Notes: generated by a model from the sequence alone, not told the origin. Shown: positions 42,422 to 54,886, counted from the stretch's first letter. The stretch is DNA of 64,000 bases from Pseudomonadota bacterium (GCA_963205115.1 CAUJHV010000029.1:62001-126000), one strand, 5' to 3'. Translations and numbers: made by a program.

Positions 42422-43438
42422 TCAGTCTTCCATCACGCCCTGGCGACCCAGCAGGCCGCGCGGGCGAACCAGCAGCACAACCACCGCAACCAGGTAGATG
42501 ATGATCTGGTCGATGCCCGGCAGCAGGCTCTTGACCTGGTTCATCGACGCAAAGGACTGCAGGATCCCCAGCAGAAAGCCCGCCAGCACTGCGCCGGGCA
42601 GCGAGCCCATGCCGCCCACGACCACGACGACGAAGGACAGCACGAGGTACTCCATGCCCATGTTGTAGTCCGGCGCGAGGATGGGCGCGTACATCGCCCC
42701 GGCCACACCCGCCACCAGCACGGCGATGCCGAAGACGATGGTGAAGCGCCGCTCGATGTCGATGCCCAGCAGGCCCACGGTCTCGCGGTCGCGCATGCCG
42801 GCACGCACGACCATGCCGAAGTTCGTGAACCGCAGGAACGCAAACACCGCGGCAATGACACACAGCGAGAACGCGAAGTAGATCAGGCGCCACCACGGGT
42901 AGACCACTTCGTCTCCCAGGCCCAGCCAGGCGCCGATATTCGCGCTGCCCGACACCTCCACGGGCGCAGGCGCCGGGATGGCATTCGCGCCGAAGGCGGC
43001 CTTGATGATCTCTTGCAGCACGATCGCCAGCCCGAAGGTGACCAGGATCTGGTCGGCCACCGGACGGCGGTAGAAGTGGCGGATCAGGCCGCGCTCGGTG
43101 GCCACGCCCACGAGCCACATCACCACGATGGCCACCAGCACCGACAAGGGCACGGCGTAGTCGATCACGGCGCGCCCGGCGTCGCCGAACCACAGCTGCA
43201 GGTAGGGCACTTCCTTGTAGGCGTCGAAGAAGGTGACGCTGGTGTCCTTGACCTGCGTGGACAGCGTCAGCAGCCGCTCCGTGGCCACGGCGCAGAAGGC
43301 GCCCAGCATGAAGAAGGCACCGTGCGCAAAATTGACGACCCCCAGCGTGCCGAAGATCAGGGTGAGGCCCAGCGCGATCAGCGCATAGGCCCCACCCTTG
43401 TCCAGCCCGTTGAGCAGTTGCAGCAGGAAGGCGTCCAC
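42422..43438 (-). CDS. ABC system B: LivH-type permease
   Basis: 338-residue permease with about eight spans. The family start [20 protein letters not shown] and [16 protein letters not shown] are clear, along with the coupling loop [17 protein letters not shown] and the [19 protein letters not shown] block. A 50-residue hydrophilic loop (about 75-125) separates the early spans, larger than in system C. The start is the GTG at 43438, five bases behind GGAG; the upstream in-frame stretch is shadow of the binding-protein 3' end. Confidence 0.88.
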   Translation of the reverse strand: MDAFLLQLLNGLDKGGAYALIALGLTLIFGTLGVVNFAHGAFFMLGAFCAVATERLLTLSTQVKDTSVTFFDAYKEVPYLQLWFGDAGRAVIDYAVPLSVLVAIVVMWLVGVATERGLIRHFYRRPVADQILVTFGLAIVLQEIIKAAFGANAIPAPAPVEVSGSANIGAWLGLGDEVVYPWWRLIYFAFSLCVIAAVFAFLRFTNFGMVVRAGMRDRETVGLLGIDIERRFTIVFGIAVLVAGVAGAMYAPILAPDYNMGMEYLVLSFVVVVVGGMGSLPGAVLAGFLLGILQSFASMNQVKSLLPGIDQIIIYLVAVVVLLVRPRGLLGRQGVMED

Positions 43439-43460
43439 GTTGCTCCGTGCAGTGGGGTGT

Positions 43461-43508
43461 GGCGGCGCAAGGCCGCCGAAGACGACGCGCGGGCGCGCGC
43501 CCCCGCGC
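43461..43508 (-). terminator. GC hairpins directly after the system B binding protein
   Basis: Stem GCGCGGG/CCCGCGC (43487-43493 with 43502-43508, 8-base loop) begins right at the binding-protein stop, followed by GGCGGC/GCCGCC (43461-43466 with 43472-43477). They sit between the binding-protein gene and the LivH-type permease on the same transcript. No T-run, so read-through with protection of the upstream message is likely. Confidence 0.5.
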
Positions 43509-44837
43509 TCAGACCGTGTAGGGCCCGAGCTGGCCGCCACCCATCGTCACGGGGTAGTCGACCTGCGCGCGCGGCACGATCTTCACGACCTCCAGCAGCC
43601 CGAAGCGGTTGGTCGGCTTCTCGGCGCCGCGCATCACCAGCACGTCCTTGAAGCATTGGTGGTCGCCGGCGCGGTACTCGGTGGGGCCGTTGCCCATGCC
43701 GTCGAACTTGAAACCTTCGAGTGCCTTGATGACTTCCGGCGGGTAGAAGGTGCCGGCCTTGTCGACGGCATTCGCATACAGCAGGGTCTGCACGTAGCAG
43801 GTCTGCGCGGCCTGCGACGGCGGCTCGCCGTACTCCTGGCCGAAGGACTTGACCAGCGCCTTGGTGCCCTCGTCCTCGAGCGTCCAGTGCCAGTTGGCCG
43901 TGCCCAGGATGCCCTTGACCGCGTCGCCTGCACCTTGTGCCATGAGTCGCGAATACAGCGGCACGACGATCTCGAACTGCTTGCCGTTGACCGTCTTGTC
44001 GCGCAGGCCGAACTGCACGGCCTGGCGCAGCGAATTGACCATGTCCTTGCCGTAGTGGTTGAGGATCAGCACGTCGGCACCTGAACTCAGCACCGGGGCG
44101 ATGTACTGCGAGAAGTCGCCCGCACCCAGCGGCGTGCGCACGGCCTTCACGGTCGTCCAGCCCAGGGCTTCGGTGGCCTTCTTCAGCGACTCTTCCTGCG
44201 TCCAGCCCCAGGTGTAGTCGGCCGTCAGGTGGTAGGCGTGGCGGTCGCGCCCGTACTCCTGCGCCAGGATCGGCGCCAGGGCCTGACCCGACATGTAGGC
44301 GTTGAAGAAGTGGCGGAAGCCGTAGCGGCGGCGGTCCTTCATCGTCGTGTCGTTCGAGTGGCTCAGGCCCACCATGAAGACGACACCCATCTCCTGTGCC
44401 AGTGACTGCGTGGCCACGGCCACGGCCGAGGACGAGCCGCCTGAGAACATGATCACGCCGTCGCGTTCGATCATGCGCTTGGCCGAGGCGCGTGCCGCGT
44501 CGGCCTTGGTCTGGGTGTCGCCGGTCACGTAGACGACCTTCTTGCCCAGGATGCCGGTGCCCTTCAGCGACGAGGGCTTGAAGGTCTTCATCAAGCCACC
44601 ATCACCTTCGCCGTTGAGGTGCTTGACGGCCAGCTTGAAGGCCTTGAGCTCGTCGGCGCCCTCGTCGGCGTAGGGGCCGCTGAGCGGCACGTTGAAGCCG
44701 AGCGTGACCGTCTTGGTCTTGCTCGGGTCATTGCGGAACTCCGCCGCCCAGGCGTTGCGGAGGAAGAAGCCCGGTGCCGCGATGCCAGCGCCGAGCACAC
44801 CCATGCTCTGCAGCACGGTGCGTCGTGAGTCTTGCAT
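43509..44837 (-). CDS. ABC system B: periplasmic substrate-binding protein
   Basis: 442-residue binding protein with a twin-arginine-like signal (DSRRTVLQSMGVLGAG, cleavage near AWAAE, residue about 31). The mature part starts FRNDPSKTKTVTLGFNVPLSGPYADEG and continues with MFSGGSSSAVAVATQSLAQE, HYLTADYTWGWTQEESLKK-like sequence and a C-terminal lobe ending VTMGGGQLGPYTV. GGAGAGA precedes the ATG at 44837. A Tat signal suggests folding or cofactor-like binding before export. It is divergent from the LysR gene at 44989. Confidence 0.9.
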   Translation of the reverse strand: MQDSRRTVLQSMGVLGAGIAAPGFFLRNAWAAEFRNDPSKTKTVTLGFNVPLSGPYADEGADELKAFKLAVKHLNGEGDGGLMKTFKPSSLKGTGILGKKVVYVTGDTQTKADAARASAKRMIERDGVIMFSGGSSSAVAVATQSLAQEMGVVFMVGLSHSNDTTMKDRRRYGFRHFFNAYMSGQALAPILAQEYGRDRHAYHLTADYTWGWTQEESLKKATEALGWTTVKAVRTPLGAGDFSQYIAPVLSSGADVLILNHYGKDMVNSLRQAVQFGLRDKTVNGKQFEIVVPLYSRLMAQGAGDAVKGILGTANWHWTLEDEGTKALVKSFGQEYGEPPSQAAQTCYVQTLLYANAVDKAGTFYPPEVIKALEGFKFDGMGNGPTEYRAGDHQCFKDVLVMRGAEKPTNRFGLLEVVKIVPRAQVDYPVTMGGGQLGPYTV

Positions 44838-44930
44838 GTTGTCTCTCCATGAAGGCAGTTGGATGAACGACGTTGGCATCCGCCGCATGCGCATGGTGGC
44901 GCCGCGGTGCCTGCAAGTAAAACGAGATTC

Positions 44931-44949
44931 ATTGCCGCTTCAGTGCAAT
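44931..44949. promoter_or_regulatory. ATTGC-N9-GCAAT dyad with core CGCTTCAGT
   Basis: ATTGC and GCAAT flank CGCTTCAGT in the gap between the system B binding protein and its LysR gene, about 40 bases before the LysR start. The same 9-bp core flanked by TTG and CAA arms recurs at 49201-49221. A good candidate for the binding site of this LysR protein. Confidence 0.55.
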
Positions 44950-44988
44950 ACTGGTCATGGCAATGGCTTGCCGGCGGAGGTTCCGACC

Positions 44989-45909
44989 ATGGACATCACG
45001 CTTGCGCGCACCTTCCTCGAGATCGTCTCCACGCGCAGCTTCCAGCGCGCGGCCGAACGGCTGCACGTCACGCAGACGGCTGTCAGCGCCCGCATCCGCA
45101 CACTCGAAGATCAACTGGGCCGGCGCCTGTTCGTGCGCAACAAGTCCGGCGCGACCCTGACACCGGCGGGCGAGAACTTCATGCGCTATGCGCCCACGCT
45201 GGTGCAGGTGTGGGAGCGGGCGCGCCACCAGGTGGCCGTGCCGGCCGGAAGGCGCGCGGTGGTCACGGTGGGTTGCGAGATCAGCCTGTGGGACCCGCTG
45301 CTGCTGGACTGGCTGCTGTGGATGCGCCAGGCCGCGCCGCAACTCGCGCTGCGCACGGAGGTGGGTGCACCGGAAAGCCTGGTCAAGCAGGTGTCCGAAG
45401 GCATCCTGGACATCGCCATCGTCTATGCACCCCAGCAGCGGCCGGGCCTGCGCATCGAGCTGCTCATCGAGGAGCGGCTCGTGCTGGTCACCACGCTGCG
45501 GCGCGCGCGTGCACCGCGTCCCGCGGACTATGTCTATGTCGACTGGGGTCCGGAATTTGCGGCCCAGCACAACATGGCATTTCCCGAGCTGTCTACCGCG
45601 GGCGTCGTCGCGGGCCTGGGGCCACTGGGCCGCGCCTACCTGCTGAAGACGGGCGGCTCGGGCTATTTCCGGCTGAGCGCGGTGCGTGGCTACCTGGACA
45701 GCGGTGAGTTGCGCCGCGTGCCCGGCGCGCCGGAGTTTCTCTACCCGGCCTACGCCGTGTACTCCAGCAACGCCGACTTGAAGGTTGTCACGCCGGCCCT
45801 GGCCGGCCTCAAGCACGTGGCCGGTGCGGACCGCGAGCCCTTGGCCGCCCCGCGGGCACGCAAACGTGCCAAACCCGCGGCAGGCGCTGCCGAGTTGCCA
45901 CTGACCTGA
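44989..45909 (+). CDS. LysR-family regulator of ABC system B
   Basis: 306 residues. The helix-turn-helix is at the N-terminus (ARTFLEIVSTRSFQRAAERL, VTQTAVSARIRTLEDQLG, then RRLFVRNKSGATLTPAG), followed by a LysR effector domain of ordinary length and a basic C-terminal tail (PRARKRAKPAAGAAELPLT). GGAGG at 44976-44980 fixes the ATG at 44989. It is divergent from the system B binding protein and is the natural regulator of that operon; the shared dyad suggests it may also act at the acetyl-CoA synthetase and system C promoters. Confidence 0.9.
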   Translation: MDITLARTFLEIVSTRSFQRAAERLHVTQTAVSARIRTLEDQLGRRLFVRNKSGATLTPAGENFMRYAPTLVQVWERARHQVAVPAGRRAVVTVGCEISLWDPLLLDWLLWMRQAAPQLALRTEVGAPESLVKQVSEGILDIAIVYAPQQRPGLRIELLIEERLVLVTTLRRARAPRPADYVYVDWGPEFAAQHNMAFPELSTAGVVAGLGPLGRAYLLKTGGSGYFRLSAVRGYLDSGELRRVPGAPEFLYPAYAVYSSNADLKVVTPALAGLKHVAGADREPLAAPRARKRAKPAAGAAELPLT

Positions 45910-45917
45910 ACGGCAGC

Positions 45918-45951
45918 CGGCGGGGTGCAGCACCTCACCGGGCGCCCGCCG
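45918..45951. terminator. Hairpin between LysR and CBS/BON genes
   Basis: CGGCGGG (45918-45924) pairs with CCCGCCG (45945-45951) across a 20-base loop between convergent stops. A weak bidirectional terminator candidate. Confidence 0.35.
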
Positions 45952-45973
45952 CCGGGGCGCACCGGCAGGGCAC

Positions 45974-46672
45974 TCAGTTCATCATGGCCCAGGTCGTCCA
46001 CAGCACGCGGTTGTCGTTGACGGCACGTACGCCGGGCACGTTCTCCGCCGCCACGCGCGCGGCCTGGCGCTCGTCTTCGCTTTCGATCAGGCCGGAGAAT
46101 TCGACCACGCCCTTGTGGACCATCAACGTCGACTGGCTCGAGCGCCACCAGGATTGCCGGTCCAGTTCGGCCAGCAGGCGGGTCTCGATCCACTCGTCGG
46201 CATGGCTGGCCGCTGCCGGCTCGTCGGCGCTCTGGCGGGCCAGCGCCTCGACCAGATCGGCCCGGGTGAGGATGCCCACCAGCTGGGCCTCGCGCAGCAC
46301 CATGATGCGCCGCACCTTGCGCGCGGTGAACGCCACGGCGATCTCCTGCACCGGTGTGTCTTCGCTGACGGTCGTCACCTCGTGCGTCATGATGTCCTGC
46401 GCATGCTGGGCGTGCGACTTGACATAGTCGATGGGTGCCGAGGCGTGCCCGCGCAGCGGCGCCCACCACGGCGCCGGCGGTGCGCTGCGTTCGGTGCCGA
46501 TCTCGCAGCGCCGCAGCAACTCGTACTCGTTGACCAGACCGACCACGCGGTCGTTCTCGAGCACCGGTACGCCGCCGATGTGGTGCTCCAACAGCAGTTC
46601 CGCGATCTCGTGAACGGGCGTGGAGGGTGCGACGGAGATGACCGGCGACTTCATCAGTTCTCTGGCATTCAT
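45974..46672 (-). CDS. CBS-domain pair plus BON domain protein
   Basis: 232 residues. Two CBS domains (about 1-60, MKSPVISVAPSTPVHEIAEL; about 92-150, IMTHEVTTVSEDTPVQEIAV) followed by a BON domain (about 157-228, IETRLLAELDRQSWW to VRAVNDNRVLW). CBS pairs bind adenosine nucleotides and BON domains bind membranes or phospholipids, so it is a candidate energy-state or stress sensor. No signal peptide. Its start overlaps the stop of the DUF488 gene (ATGA), and both lie downstream of acetyl-CoA synthetase on the same strand. Confidence 0.9.
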   Translation of the reverse strand: MNARELMKSPVISVAPSTPVHEIAELLLEHHIGGVPVLENDRVVGLVNEYELLRRCEIGTERSAPPAPWWAPLRGHASAPIDYVKSHAQHAQDIMTHEVTTVSEDTPVQEIAVAFTARKVRRIMVLREAQLVGILTRADLVEALARQSADEPAAASHADEWIETRLLAELDRQSWWRSSQSTLMVHKGVVEFSGLIESEDERQAARVAAENVPGVRAVNDNRVLWTTWAMMN

Positions 46673-47124
46673 GGTTCAGCTCCTGGAGCGGGGGTGGAAA
46701 GGAATCGCCTCTCCGTCAACACGTCGCGCAGCACGACGGCGTTGTTGTGCGCCTCGTCACGTGCGGCGTAGAGCAGGGTCAGGCGGGCTTTGCGGCGCAA
46801 GTCGTCGAGCAGACGCAGCAGATCGGGCCGGTGCGCCAGCTCGTCCCGGTACTTGTCGTTGAAATCCGCCCAGCGTTCGGCCTCGTGCCCGAACCAGCGG
46901 CGCAGGGCATCGCTGGGGGCGATGTCGCGCAGCCACAGGTCAGCCGCGACACGCTCGCGGGTCAAGCCGCGCGGCCACAGGCGGTCCACGAGCACGCGCA
47001 TGCCGTCCTCGGGCGACGCGGGCTCGCGCGCGCGCTTGACCACGACGGCCCGGCGAGCACCCGATGCCCCTGGCGTCGGGCTGACTTGGCGGTCGGCAGC
47101 GGTTTCAGTCCTGGGCATGGTCAT
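46669..47124 (-). CDS. DUF488-family protein
   Basis: 151 residues. The family blocks are RVLVDRLWPRGLTRERVAAD, LWLRDIAPSDALRRWFGHEA, RWADFNDKYRDELAHRPDLL and LTLLYAARDEAHNNAVVL. DUF488 proteins are widespread and of unknown function; stress or DNA-related roles have been suggested. A basic, Pro-rich leader of about 25 residues precedes the domain. Its gene follows acetyl-CoA synthetase with 12 bases between and overlaps the CBS/BON gene, so the three form an operon. Confidence 0.85.
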   Translation of the reverse strand: MTMPRTETAADRQVSPTPGASGARRAVVVKRAREPASPEDGMRVLVDRLWPRGLTRERVAADLWLRDIAPSDALRRWFGHEAERWADFNDKYRDELAHRPDLLRLLDDLRRKARLTLLYAARDEAHNNAVVLRDVLTERRFLSTPAPGAEP

Positions 47125-47136
47125 GACCGACCTCGC

Positions 47137-49095
<1,959 letters not shown>

Positions 49096-49200
49096 GTGCT
49101 TCTCCTGCATTCGATGCGCCCCGGACTGGAACGAAGGCGTGGCAGGACGGGAGCGACCGCACCATGTTCGGCGCGCGATACACCGAAGTACAACGAATGT

Positions 49201-49221
49201 TGTTGACGCTTCAGTCCAACA
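49201..49221. promoter_or_regulatory. TGTTG-N11-CAACA dyad with core CGCTTCAGT
   Basis: TGTTG (49201-49205) and CAACA (49217-49221) flank a spacer containing CGCTTCAGT at 49207-49215, the same 9-mer as in the dyad at 44931-44949. It lies about 105 bases from the acetyl-CoA synthetase start and 130 from the system C binding protein. A second dyad, ACAAC-N4-GTTGT, overlaps at 49190-49203. Confidence 0.5.
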
Positions 49222-49351
49222 TACTTGCTGGCACCCCGGGTCCGGCGCAGCGCGTTTGCGGCCGCCTGGCCAGTCCCTTGGCACTGCCGGCAGGCGGGTT
49301 GGCATGTGATGACTACGATCCATTGTTTCCGCACCACTGCAGGAGACCCAC

Positions 49352-50509
49352 ATGGCAACGATCCAGCACTCGCTGAAGACCCTGGCACTGGCACTGAGCC
49401 TGGGATGGGGCCTCAGCGCCCATGCCGCCGACATCAAGATCGGCATCGCAGAAGCACTCACCGGGCCTGCAGCACAGTACGGGCAGAGCATCCGCAGCGG
49501 CTTCGAACTGGCCGCCTCGCAGATCAATGCCGCCGGCGGCGTCAACGGCAACAAGCTCGTGCTGACGGTCGAGGACGAGCAGGGCAAGAAGGAAGAGGCG
49601 ATCAACGCCTTCAAGAAGCTGATCTTCCAGGACAGGGTGCTGATGCTCTTCGGCCCGACGCTGTCCAACTCGGCCCAGGCCGCCGACCCGATCGCGCAGG
49701 CGGCCAAGGTCGTGGTCTTCGGCACCTCCAACACGGCGGACGGCATCACGTCCATCGGAGACCACGTCTTCCGCAACTCGGTCACCGAGGCCGACGTGCT
49801 GCCGGTGACCATCCGCACCGCCGTCAAGAAGCTGGGCATCAAGAAGGTCGCCGTGATGTACGGCAACGACGACGTCTTTACCAAGAGCGGTTACGACAAC
49901 TTCAAGAAGGCCCTGGAAGATCAGAAGATCCCGGTCACCACCACCGAGACCTTCGCCAAGGGCGACGTGGACTTCAAGGCCCAGCTCACGAAGATCAAGG
50001 CCACCAACCCCGATGCCATCGTGCTGTCGGCGCTGCTGGCCGAGGGCGCGCCGATCATGGTGCAGGCCCGCCAGCTGGGCCTGAACATCCCGGTGATCGG
50101 CGGCAACGGCATGAACTCGGTCAAGGTGTTCGATCTGGCCAAGGGCGCATCCGACGGCCTGTGGGTCGGCAGCCCGTGGTCCATCGAGAACCAGACCAAG
50201 GAAAACAGCGCCTTCATCACCGCGTACACGCACCAGTTCAAGTCCACGCCCGACCAGTTCGCCGCGCAGTCCTACGATGCGATGCACATCACCGTGGCGG
50301 CGCTGAAGAAGATCAAGCTCACGGGCGACCTGACCAAGGACCGCGAGGCGCTGCGCAACGAGCTGCCCAACGTGAAGTGGGTCGGCGCGACTGGCGCATT
50401 CGCCTTCCGGCGCGCCAACGACAAGAGCGGCACGCCGGCCGGCTACGACGCCAGCCAGACCCCGATCGTCAGCGTCACGCGCAGCGGCCGCTACGTCATC
50501 GAACAGTGA
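49352..50509 (+). CDS. ABC system C: periplasmic substrate-binding protein
   Basis: 385-residue binding protein of the leucine-binding type. Signal peptide about 1-25 ([13 protein letters not shown]), mature start [20 protein letters not shown], then [20 protein letters not shown] and [20 protein letters not shown], which are close to classical LivJ-like proteins. AGGAGA precedes the ATG. It heads system C, divergent from acetyl-CoA synthetase. The ligand is unknown: amino acid, short-chain amide or aromatic acid are all possible in this group. Confidence 0.92.
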   Translation: MATIQHSLKTLALALSLGWGLSAHAADIKIGIAEALTGPAAQYGQSIRSGFELAASQINAAGGVNGNKLVLTVEDEQGKKEEAINAFKKLIFQDRVLMLFGPTLSNSAQAADPIAQAAKVVVFGTSNTADGITSIGDHVFRNSVTEADVLPVTIRTAVKKLGIKKVAVMYGNDDVFTKSGYDNFKKALEDQKIPVTTTETFAKGDVDFKAQLTKIKATNPDAIVLSALLAEGAPIMVQARQLGLNIPVIGGNGMNSVKVFDLAKGASDGLWVGSPWSIENQTKENSAFITAYTHQFKSTPDQFAAQSYDAMHITVAALKKIKLTGDLTKDREALRNELPNVKWVGATGAFAFRRANDKSGTPAGYDASQTPIVSVTRSGRYVIEQ

Positions 50510-50534
50510 GCCGCTGACTTCCTGCTGCAAACGC

Positions 50535-50561
50535 CGGCCCGCACACCCCGTGCGCGGGCCG
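50535..50561 (+). terminator. GC hairpin after the system C binding protein
   Basis: CGGCCCGC (50535-50542) pairs with GCGGGCCG (50554-50561) around an 11-base loop, 26 bases after the binding-protein stop and before the LivH-type gene. No T-run. Probably an attenuator or stabilising stem that raises the ratio of binding protein to membrane parts. Confidence 0.5.
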
Positions 50562-50592
50562 AACTGAATCTCGCGATCACCACCGCCCCGAC

Positions 50593-51474
50593 ATGCTGGC
50601 CCAGCAGCTCTTCAATGCGCTCTCGCTGGGCTGCGTCTATGCGCTGTTCGCGCTGGGCTTCACGCTCGTGTTCGGCGTGCTGGGGGTCATCAACCTCTCG
50701 CACGGCGCGGTGTTCATGGTCGGCGCCTATGCGGCGCTGCAGGCGGTCGTGGTACTGCACCTGCCGCTGTGGGCGGCGCTGGTGTTTGCCTTTTTCGTCT
50801 CGGGGGCACTGGGCCTGCTGATCGACGTGCTGGTGCTGCGGCCCTTGCGGGCCCGCCAGGCGCCGCACCTGATTCCCATGATCGCCAGCATCGGCCTGGC
50901 GATCGCGCTGAACAACACGGCCCAGGGTCTGTTCGGTGCGGCCAACCTGCGCTTTCCCACCGAGGTGCTGCCGCAAGATTCGCTGGTCATTGCCGGCATG
51001 CACGTCACGGTGCTGGAGCTGGGCATCATCGGCCTGTCATTCGCGCTGATGGCGGTGCTGATGGTCGTGATGCGCAAGACGCAGCTCGGGCGCGCGCTGC
51101 GGGCGATCGCCGAGTCGCCTCGCGCGGCGGCGCTGCTGGGCATCAATGTCGAAGGCCTGTTCATGCTCACCTCGTTTACCGCCGCCGCGCTGGGCGGTGT
51201 GGCAGGCGTGCTGATCGGCCTGTACGCCAACGCGCTGTTCCCGCTGATGGGCCAGCCCATCCTGCACAAGGGCATCGCGGTCATCATCCTGGGTGGCATG
51301 GGCGACATCCGCGGCGCGATGCTGGCGGGGCTGTTCCTGGGCTTTGCCGAGGTGCTGTCGGTGGCCTACATCGGCTCGACCATGCGCGACGCCGTGGCCT
51401 TCGGCCTGCTCTTTGCCGTGCTGCTGTGGCGGCCCAAGGGCATCTTCGGCTCGCTGAACGAACGCAAGGCCTGA
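50593..51474 (+). CDS. ABC system C: LivH-type permease
   Basis: 293-residue permease. Start MLAQQLFNALSLGCVYALFA, GVINLSHGAVFMVGAYAAL near residue 33, IGLAIALNNTAQGLFG, the coupling loop RALRAIAESPRAAALLGINV and AVIILGGMGDIRGAMLAGLF follow the LivH pattern with about eight spans. It lies six bases before the LivM-type gene. Confidence 0.93.
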   Translation: MLAQQLFNALSLGCVYALFALGFTLVFGVLGVINLSHGAVFMVGAYAALQAVVVLHLPLWAALVFAFFVSGALGLLIDVLVLRPLRARQAPHLIPMIASIGLAIALNNTAQGLFGAANLRFPTEVLPQDSLVIAGMHVTVLELGIIGLSFALMAVLMVVMRKTQLGRALRAIAESPRAAALLGINVEGLFMLTSFTAAALGGVAGVLIGLYANALFPLMGQPILHKGIAVIILGGMGDIRGAMLAGLFLGFAEVLSVAYIGSTMRDAVAFGLLFAVLLWRPKGIFGSLNERKA

Positions 51475-51480
51475 GGCCCG

Positions 51481-52347
51481 ATGACCGAGACCTGGTCGAC
51501 CTTCTGGTCCATCTACAGCAACCTGGTGCTGACCGTCGGCACCAACGCGCTGCTGGCCTTGTCGATCTACCTCACGCTGTCCTGCGGGCTGCTGGCCATC
51601 GCCAACGCGGCCTTCATGGGCATCGGCGCCTACACCGCGGCGCTGCTGACGATGCGCGCCGGCATGCCCTTTCCCGTGGCGCTGCTGGGCGGCATGGTGG
51701 CACCGGCCATCGTGGCCTACCTGATGGGACGGCCCACGCTGCGGCTGTCGGGTGTCTACCTGGCGATGGCCACGCTGGCCTTCGGCGAGGTCGTGCGCAT
51801 CCTGATCCTCAATACCGAAGACTGGACCGGCGGCGCGCTGGGCCTCAACGGCATCCCGCAGCTGACGCAGTGGTGGCACGTGGCGCTGGCCGTGGTGTTG
51901 TCCGTCGCGCTGCTGGCGCGCATGCGGCGCTCCAAGGTCGGCCGCGCCTTCGAGGCCATCCGCCTGGACGAAACCGCAGCCGGGCTGATGGGCGTGGACG
52001 TGGTCGCGCACAAGATGCTGGCCTTCACGATGGGTGCGGTGCTGGCCGGGCTGGCCGGCGCGCTCAATGCGCACCTGACCTTCTTCATCGGGCCGAACGA
52101 GTATGGCTTCGACCGTGCCGTCGAGATCCTCACCATGACCATCCTGGGCGGCATCGGCACCCTGGGCGGGCCGCTGTCCGGCGCGGTGATCCTGACCCTC
52201 CTGCCCGAGGTGCTGCGCGGGCTCAAGGACTACCGGCTGGTGGTCAACGGGCTGATCCTGGTGGCGATCGTGCTGTTCCTGCCGCGCGGGCTGTGGGACC
52301 CCACACGCGTGCGGCGCTGGTTCGGCCCGCGCGAGCGACGGGTCTGA
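51481..52347 (+). CDS. ABC system C: LivM-type permease
   Basis: 288-residue permease, compact form. The first part LALSIYLTLSCGLLAIANAA replaces the usual GxTGQxSLGHA loop with a reduced version (CGLLAIANAAFMGIGAYTA). Also seen: VYLAMATLAFGEVVRILI, the coupling loop RAFEAIRLDETAAGLMGVDV and TMTILGGIGTLGGPLSGAVI. The ending LWDPTRVRRWFGPRERRV is basic. It is followed by the LivG-type gene after five bases. Confidence 0.92.
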   Translation: MTETWSTFWSIYSNLVLTVGTNALLALSIYLTLSCGLLAIANAAFMGIGAYTAALLTMRAGMPFPVALLGGMVAPAIVAYLMGRPTLRLSGVYLAMATLAFGEVVRILILNTEDWTGGALGLNGIPQLTQWWHVALAVVLSVALLARMRRSKVGRAFEAIRLDETAAGLMGVDVVAHKMLAFTMGAVLAGLAGALNAHLTFFIGPNEYGFDRAVEILTMTILGGIGTLGGPLSGAVILTLLPEVLRGLKDYRLVVNGLILVAIVLFLPRGLWDPTRVRRWFGPRERRV

Positions 52348-52352
52348 CGCCG

Positions 52353-53134
52353 ATGCTGAGCCTCAAGGGTGTCTCGCGCCACTTCGGCGGCCTGCAGGTG
52401 CTGTCGGACGTCAACCTGTCGGTGCCGGCGGGCAGCATCTTCGGCCTGATCGGGCCCAACGGCGCCGGCAAGACGACGGTCTTCAACCTGATCACCGGCC
52501 TGCTGGTGCCGGCCCAGGGCGACATCGTGTTCGATGGGCAGAGCCTCGTGGGCACGCCGCCGCACCGCATCACGCGGCGCGGCATCGCGCGCACCTTCCA
52601 GAACATCCGCATCTTCAAGGAGATGTCGTTGCTGGAAAACGTGGTGGTGGGCACGCATTCGCGCCTGACCTACGGGGCGGCCGACCTGCTGTTCGGCCTG
52701 CCGAAGTACCGCGCCGAAGAGCGCCGCGCGCGCGAGCGGGCGCGCGAACTGTTGTCCTGGATGAAGCTCGACCACAAGGCCGACGAGCTGGCCGACAACC
52801 TCTCCTACGGCGAGCAGCGCAAGCTCGAGCTGGCGCGCGCGCTGGCCACCGAGCCGCGCCTGCTGCTGCTGGACGAGCCCGTGGCGGGCATGAACAGCGC
52901 CGAGAAGTCCGAGCTGATGGGCGGCATCGTCGACATCCGCCAGCGCGGCTACACCGTGCTGATCATCGAACACGACATGCCCTTCGTGATGGGCCTGTGC
53001 GAGCAGATCGCGGTGCTGAACTTCGGCCGCATCATTGCCGAGGGCCGGCCCGAGCAGATCCGCAGCGATCCGCAGGTCATCGAGGCCTACCTGGGCCGGG
53101 ACGACGACGATGCCGCTGCGGCCGGGAGCACGCG

Positions 53135-53138
<4 letters not shown>
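52353..53138 (+). CDS. ABC system C: LivG-type ATPase
   Basis: 261-residue ATPase: Walker A GPNGAGKTT, ARTFQNIRIFKEMSLLENVV, signature LSYGEQRKLELARALATEP, Walker B LLLLDEPVAGMNS and IIEHDMPFVMGLCEQIAVLN. The end is acidic (GRDDDDAAAAG), an unusual short run. The ATG at 52353 matches the family start MLSLKGVSRHFGGLQ; upstream open sequence is shadow of the permease. Its stop overlaps the LivF-type start. Confidence 0.93.
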
Positions 53139-53851
<713 letters not shown>

Positions 53852-53902
53852 GCGGCGGCCTGCCGGGCCCGAAGCATCGCCAGCGGGCAACGACGGTGGC
53901 CG

Positions 53903-54886
53903 TCAGCGCCGAGCCGGACGCGTGCCGCCTACGTCCTGCAGCGCCTCGATCAGCCGCGCCAGTGCGGCCCCGCGTTGGCGGTCCGCACGCACCGTGTAGC
54001 CCACCGTGCCGAAGTTGCCCAACTGCCCCAGGGGCAGCACGGCCAGCATGCCGGCTTTCACGAAGGGTTCGGCGGCCGATTGCGGCATCAGCGCGACCGT
54101 CGGCGTGCGGGTGAGCAGACCCAGGTTGGTGAGCAGCGAAACCGAGTGCACCACACTGGCGGGCAGCGCGAGGTCCTGCCGTTCGAAGATGGCGCAGGCG
54201 GTGGCGTAGGCCACGGAATCCGGCGTCGGCAGGATCCAGCGCAGGCCGTGCAGGTCACGCAGTTTCAGGCGGCGGCGCTGGCGGATCGGGTGGTCGGCCG
54301 CGACCACCGCGCACAGCGCCTCGTCGTAGAGCTTCACGTGGGTCAGGCGCGGCGCGTCCTCGGGCGGCTGCGGCACCGGAGTCGGCGTCGTCGGCACGAA
54401 GCCCACGACGATGTCGAGTTCGCCCCGCGTCAGCGCCGGGAACAGGTTGGCGTTGGAACCGACGATCACCTCGACCTTGATGTCGGGCGCCGCGTCCAGC
54501 AGCCGCGTGATGGCGTCAGGCAGCAGCGTGGCCGATGCGGTCAGCAGCGTCCCCACGACGAGCTGCCCCGAGGCGCCGGACTGCCAGGCGTTGAGCCCGT
54601 CGGCCAGGTGGCGCAAGTCGGCCAGCATCGACTTGGCATGCTGCTCGAACTCCAGGCCGAATTCGCTGAGCACGACACCGCGCTTGCCGCGCACGAACAG
54701 CGTGCCGCCCAGACGCCGCTCGAGCTCGTGGATGGCCTTGCTGACTGCCGGCTGTGTCATCGCCAGCTCGCGCGAGGCCGCCAGGATCGAGCCCGACTGC
54801 ACGACCTTCTCGAAGATCACGAGCTGCTGCAGCTTCAGGGTGCGCGCCAGCGAGTGGCGGCTGTGCCGGGTATCGGGCGTGGCCAT
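53903..54886 (-). CDS. LysR-family regulator at the end of the 3-hydroxyanthranilate operon
   Basis: 327 residues. Helix-turn-helix near residues 18-80 (LKLQQLVIFEKVVQSGSILA, MTQPAVSKAIHELERRLGG), then the substrate-binding domain with GLLTRTPTVALMPQSAAEPF near the C-terminus. The MTQPAVS type resembles GbpR/CbbR-like LysR proteins that respond to aromatic or sugar acids. I use the ATG at 54886; upstream in-frame codons overlap the LivF-type gene. It lies 50 bases behind the LivF-type ATPase of system D on the same strand, which suggests it is co-transcribed and regulates the operon. Confidence 0.9.
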   Translation of the reverse strand: MATPDTRHSRHSLARTLKLQQLVIFEKVVQSGSILAASRELAMTQPAVSKAIHELERRLGGTLFVRGKRGVVLSEFGLEFEQHAKSMLADLRHLADGLNAWQSGASGQLVVGTLLTASATLLPDAITRLLDAAPDIKVEVIVGSNANLFPALTRGELDIVVGFVPTTPTPVPQPPEDAPRLTHVKLYDEALCAVVAADHPIRQRRRLKLRDLHGLRWILPTPDSVAYATACAIFERQDLALPASVVHSVSLLTNLGLLTRTPTVALMPQSAAEPFVKAGMLAVLPLGQLGNFGTVGYTVRADRQRGAALARLIEALQDVGGTRPARR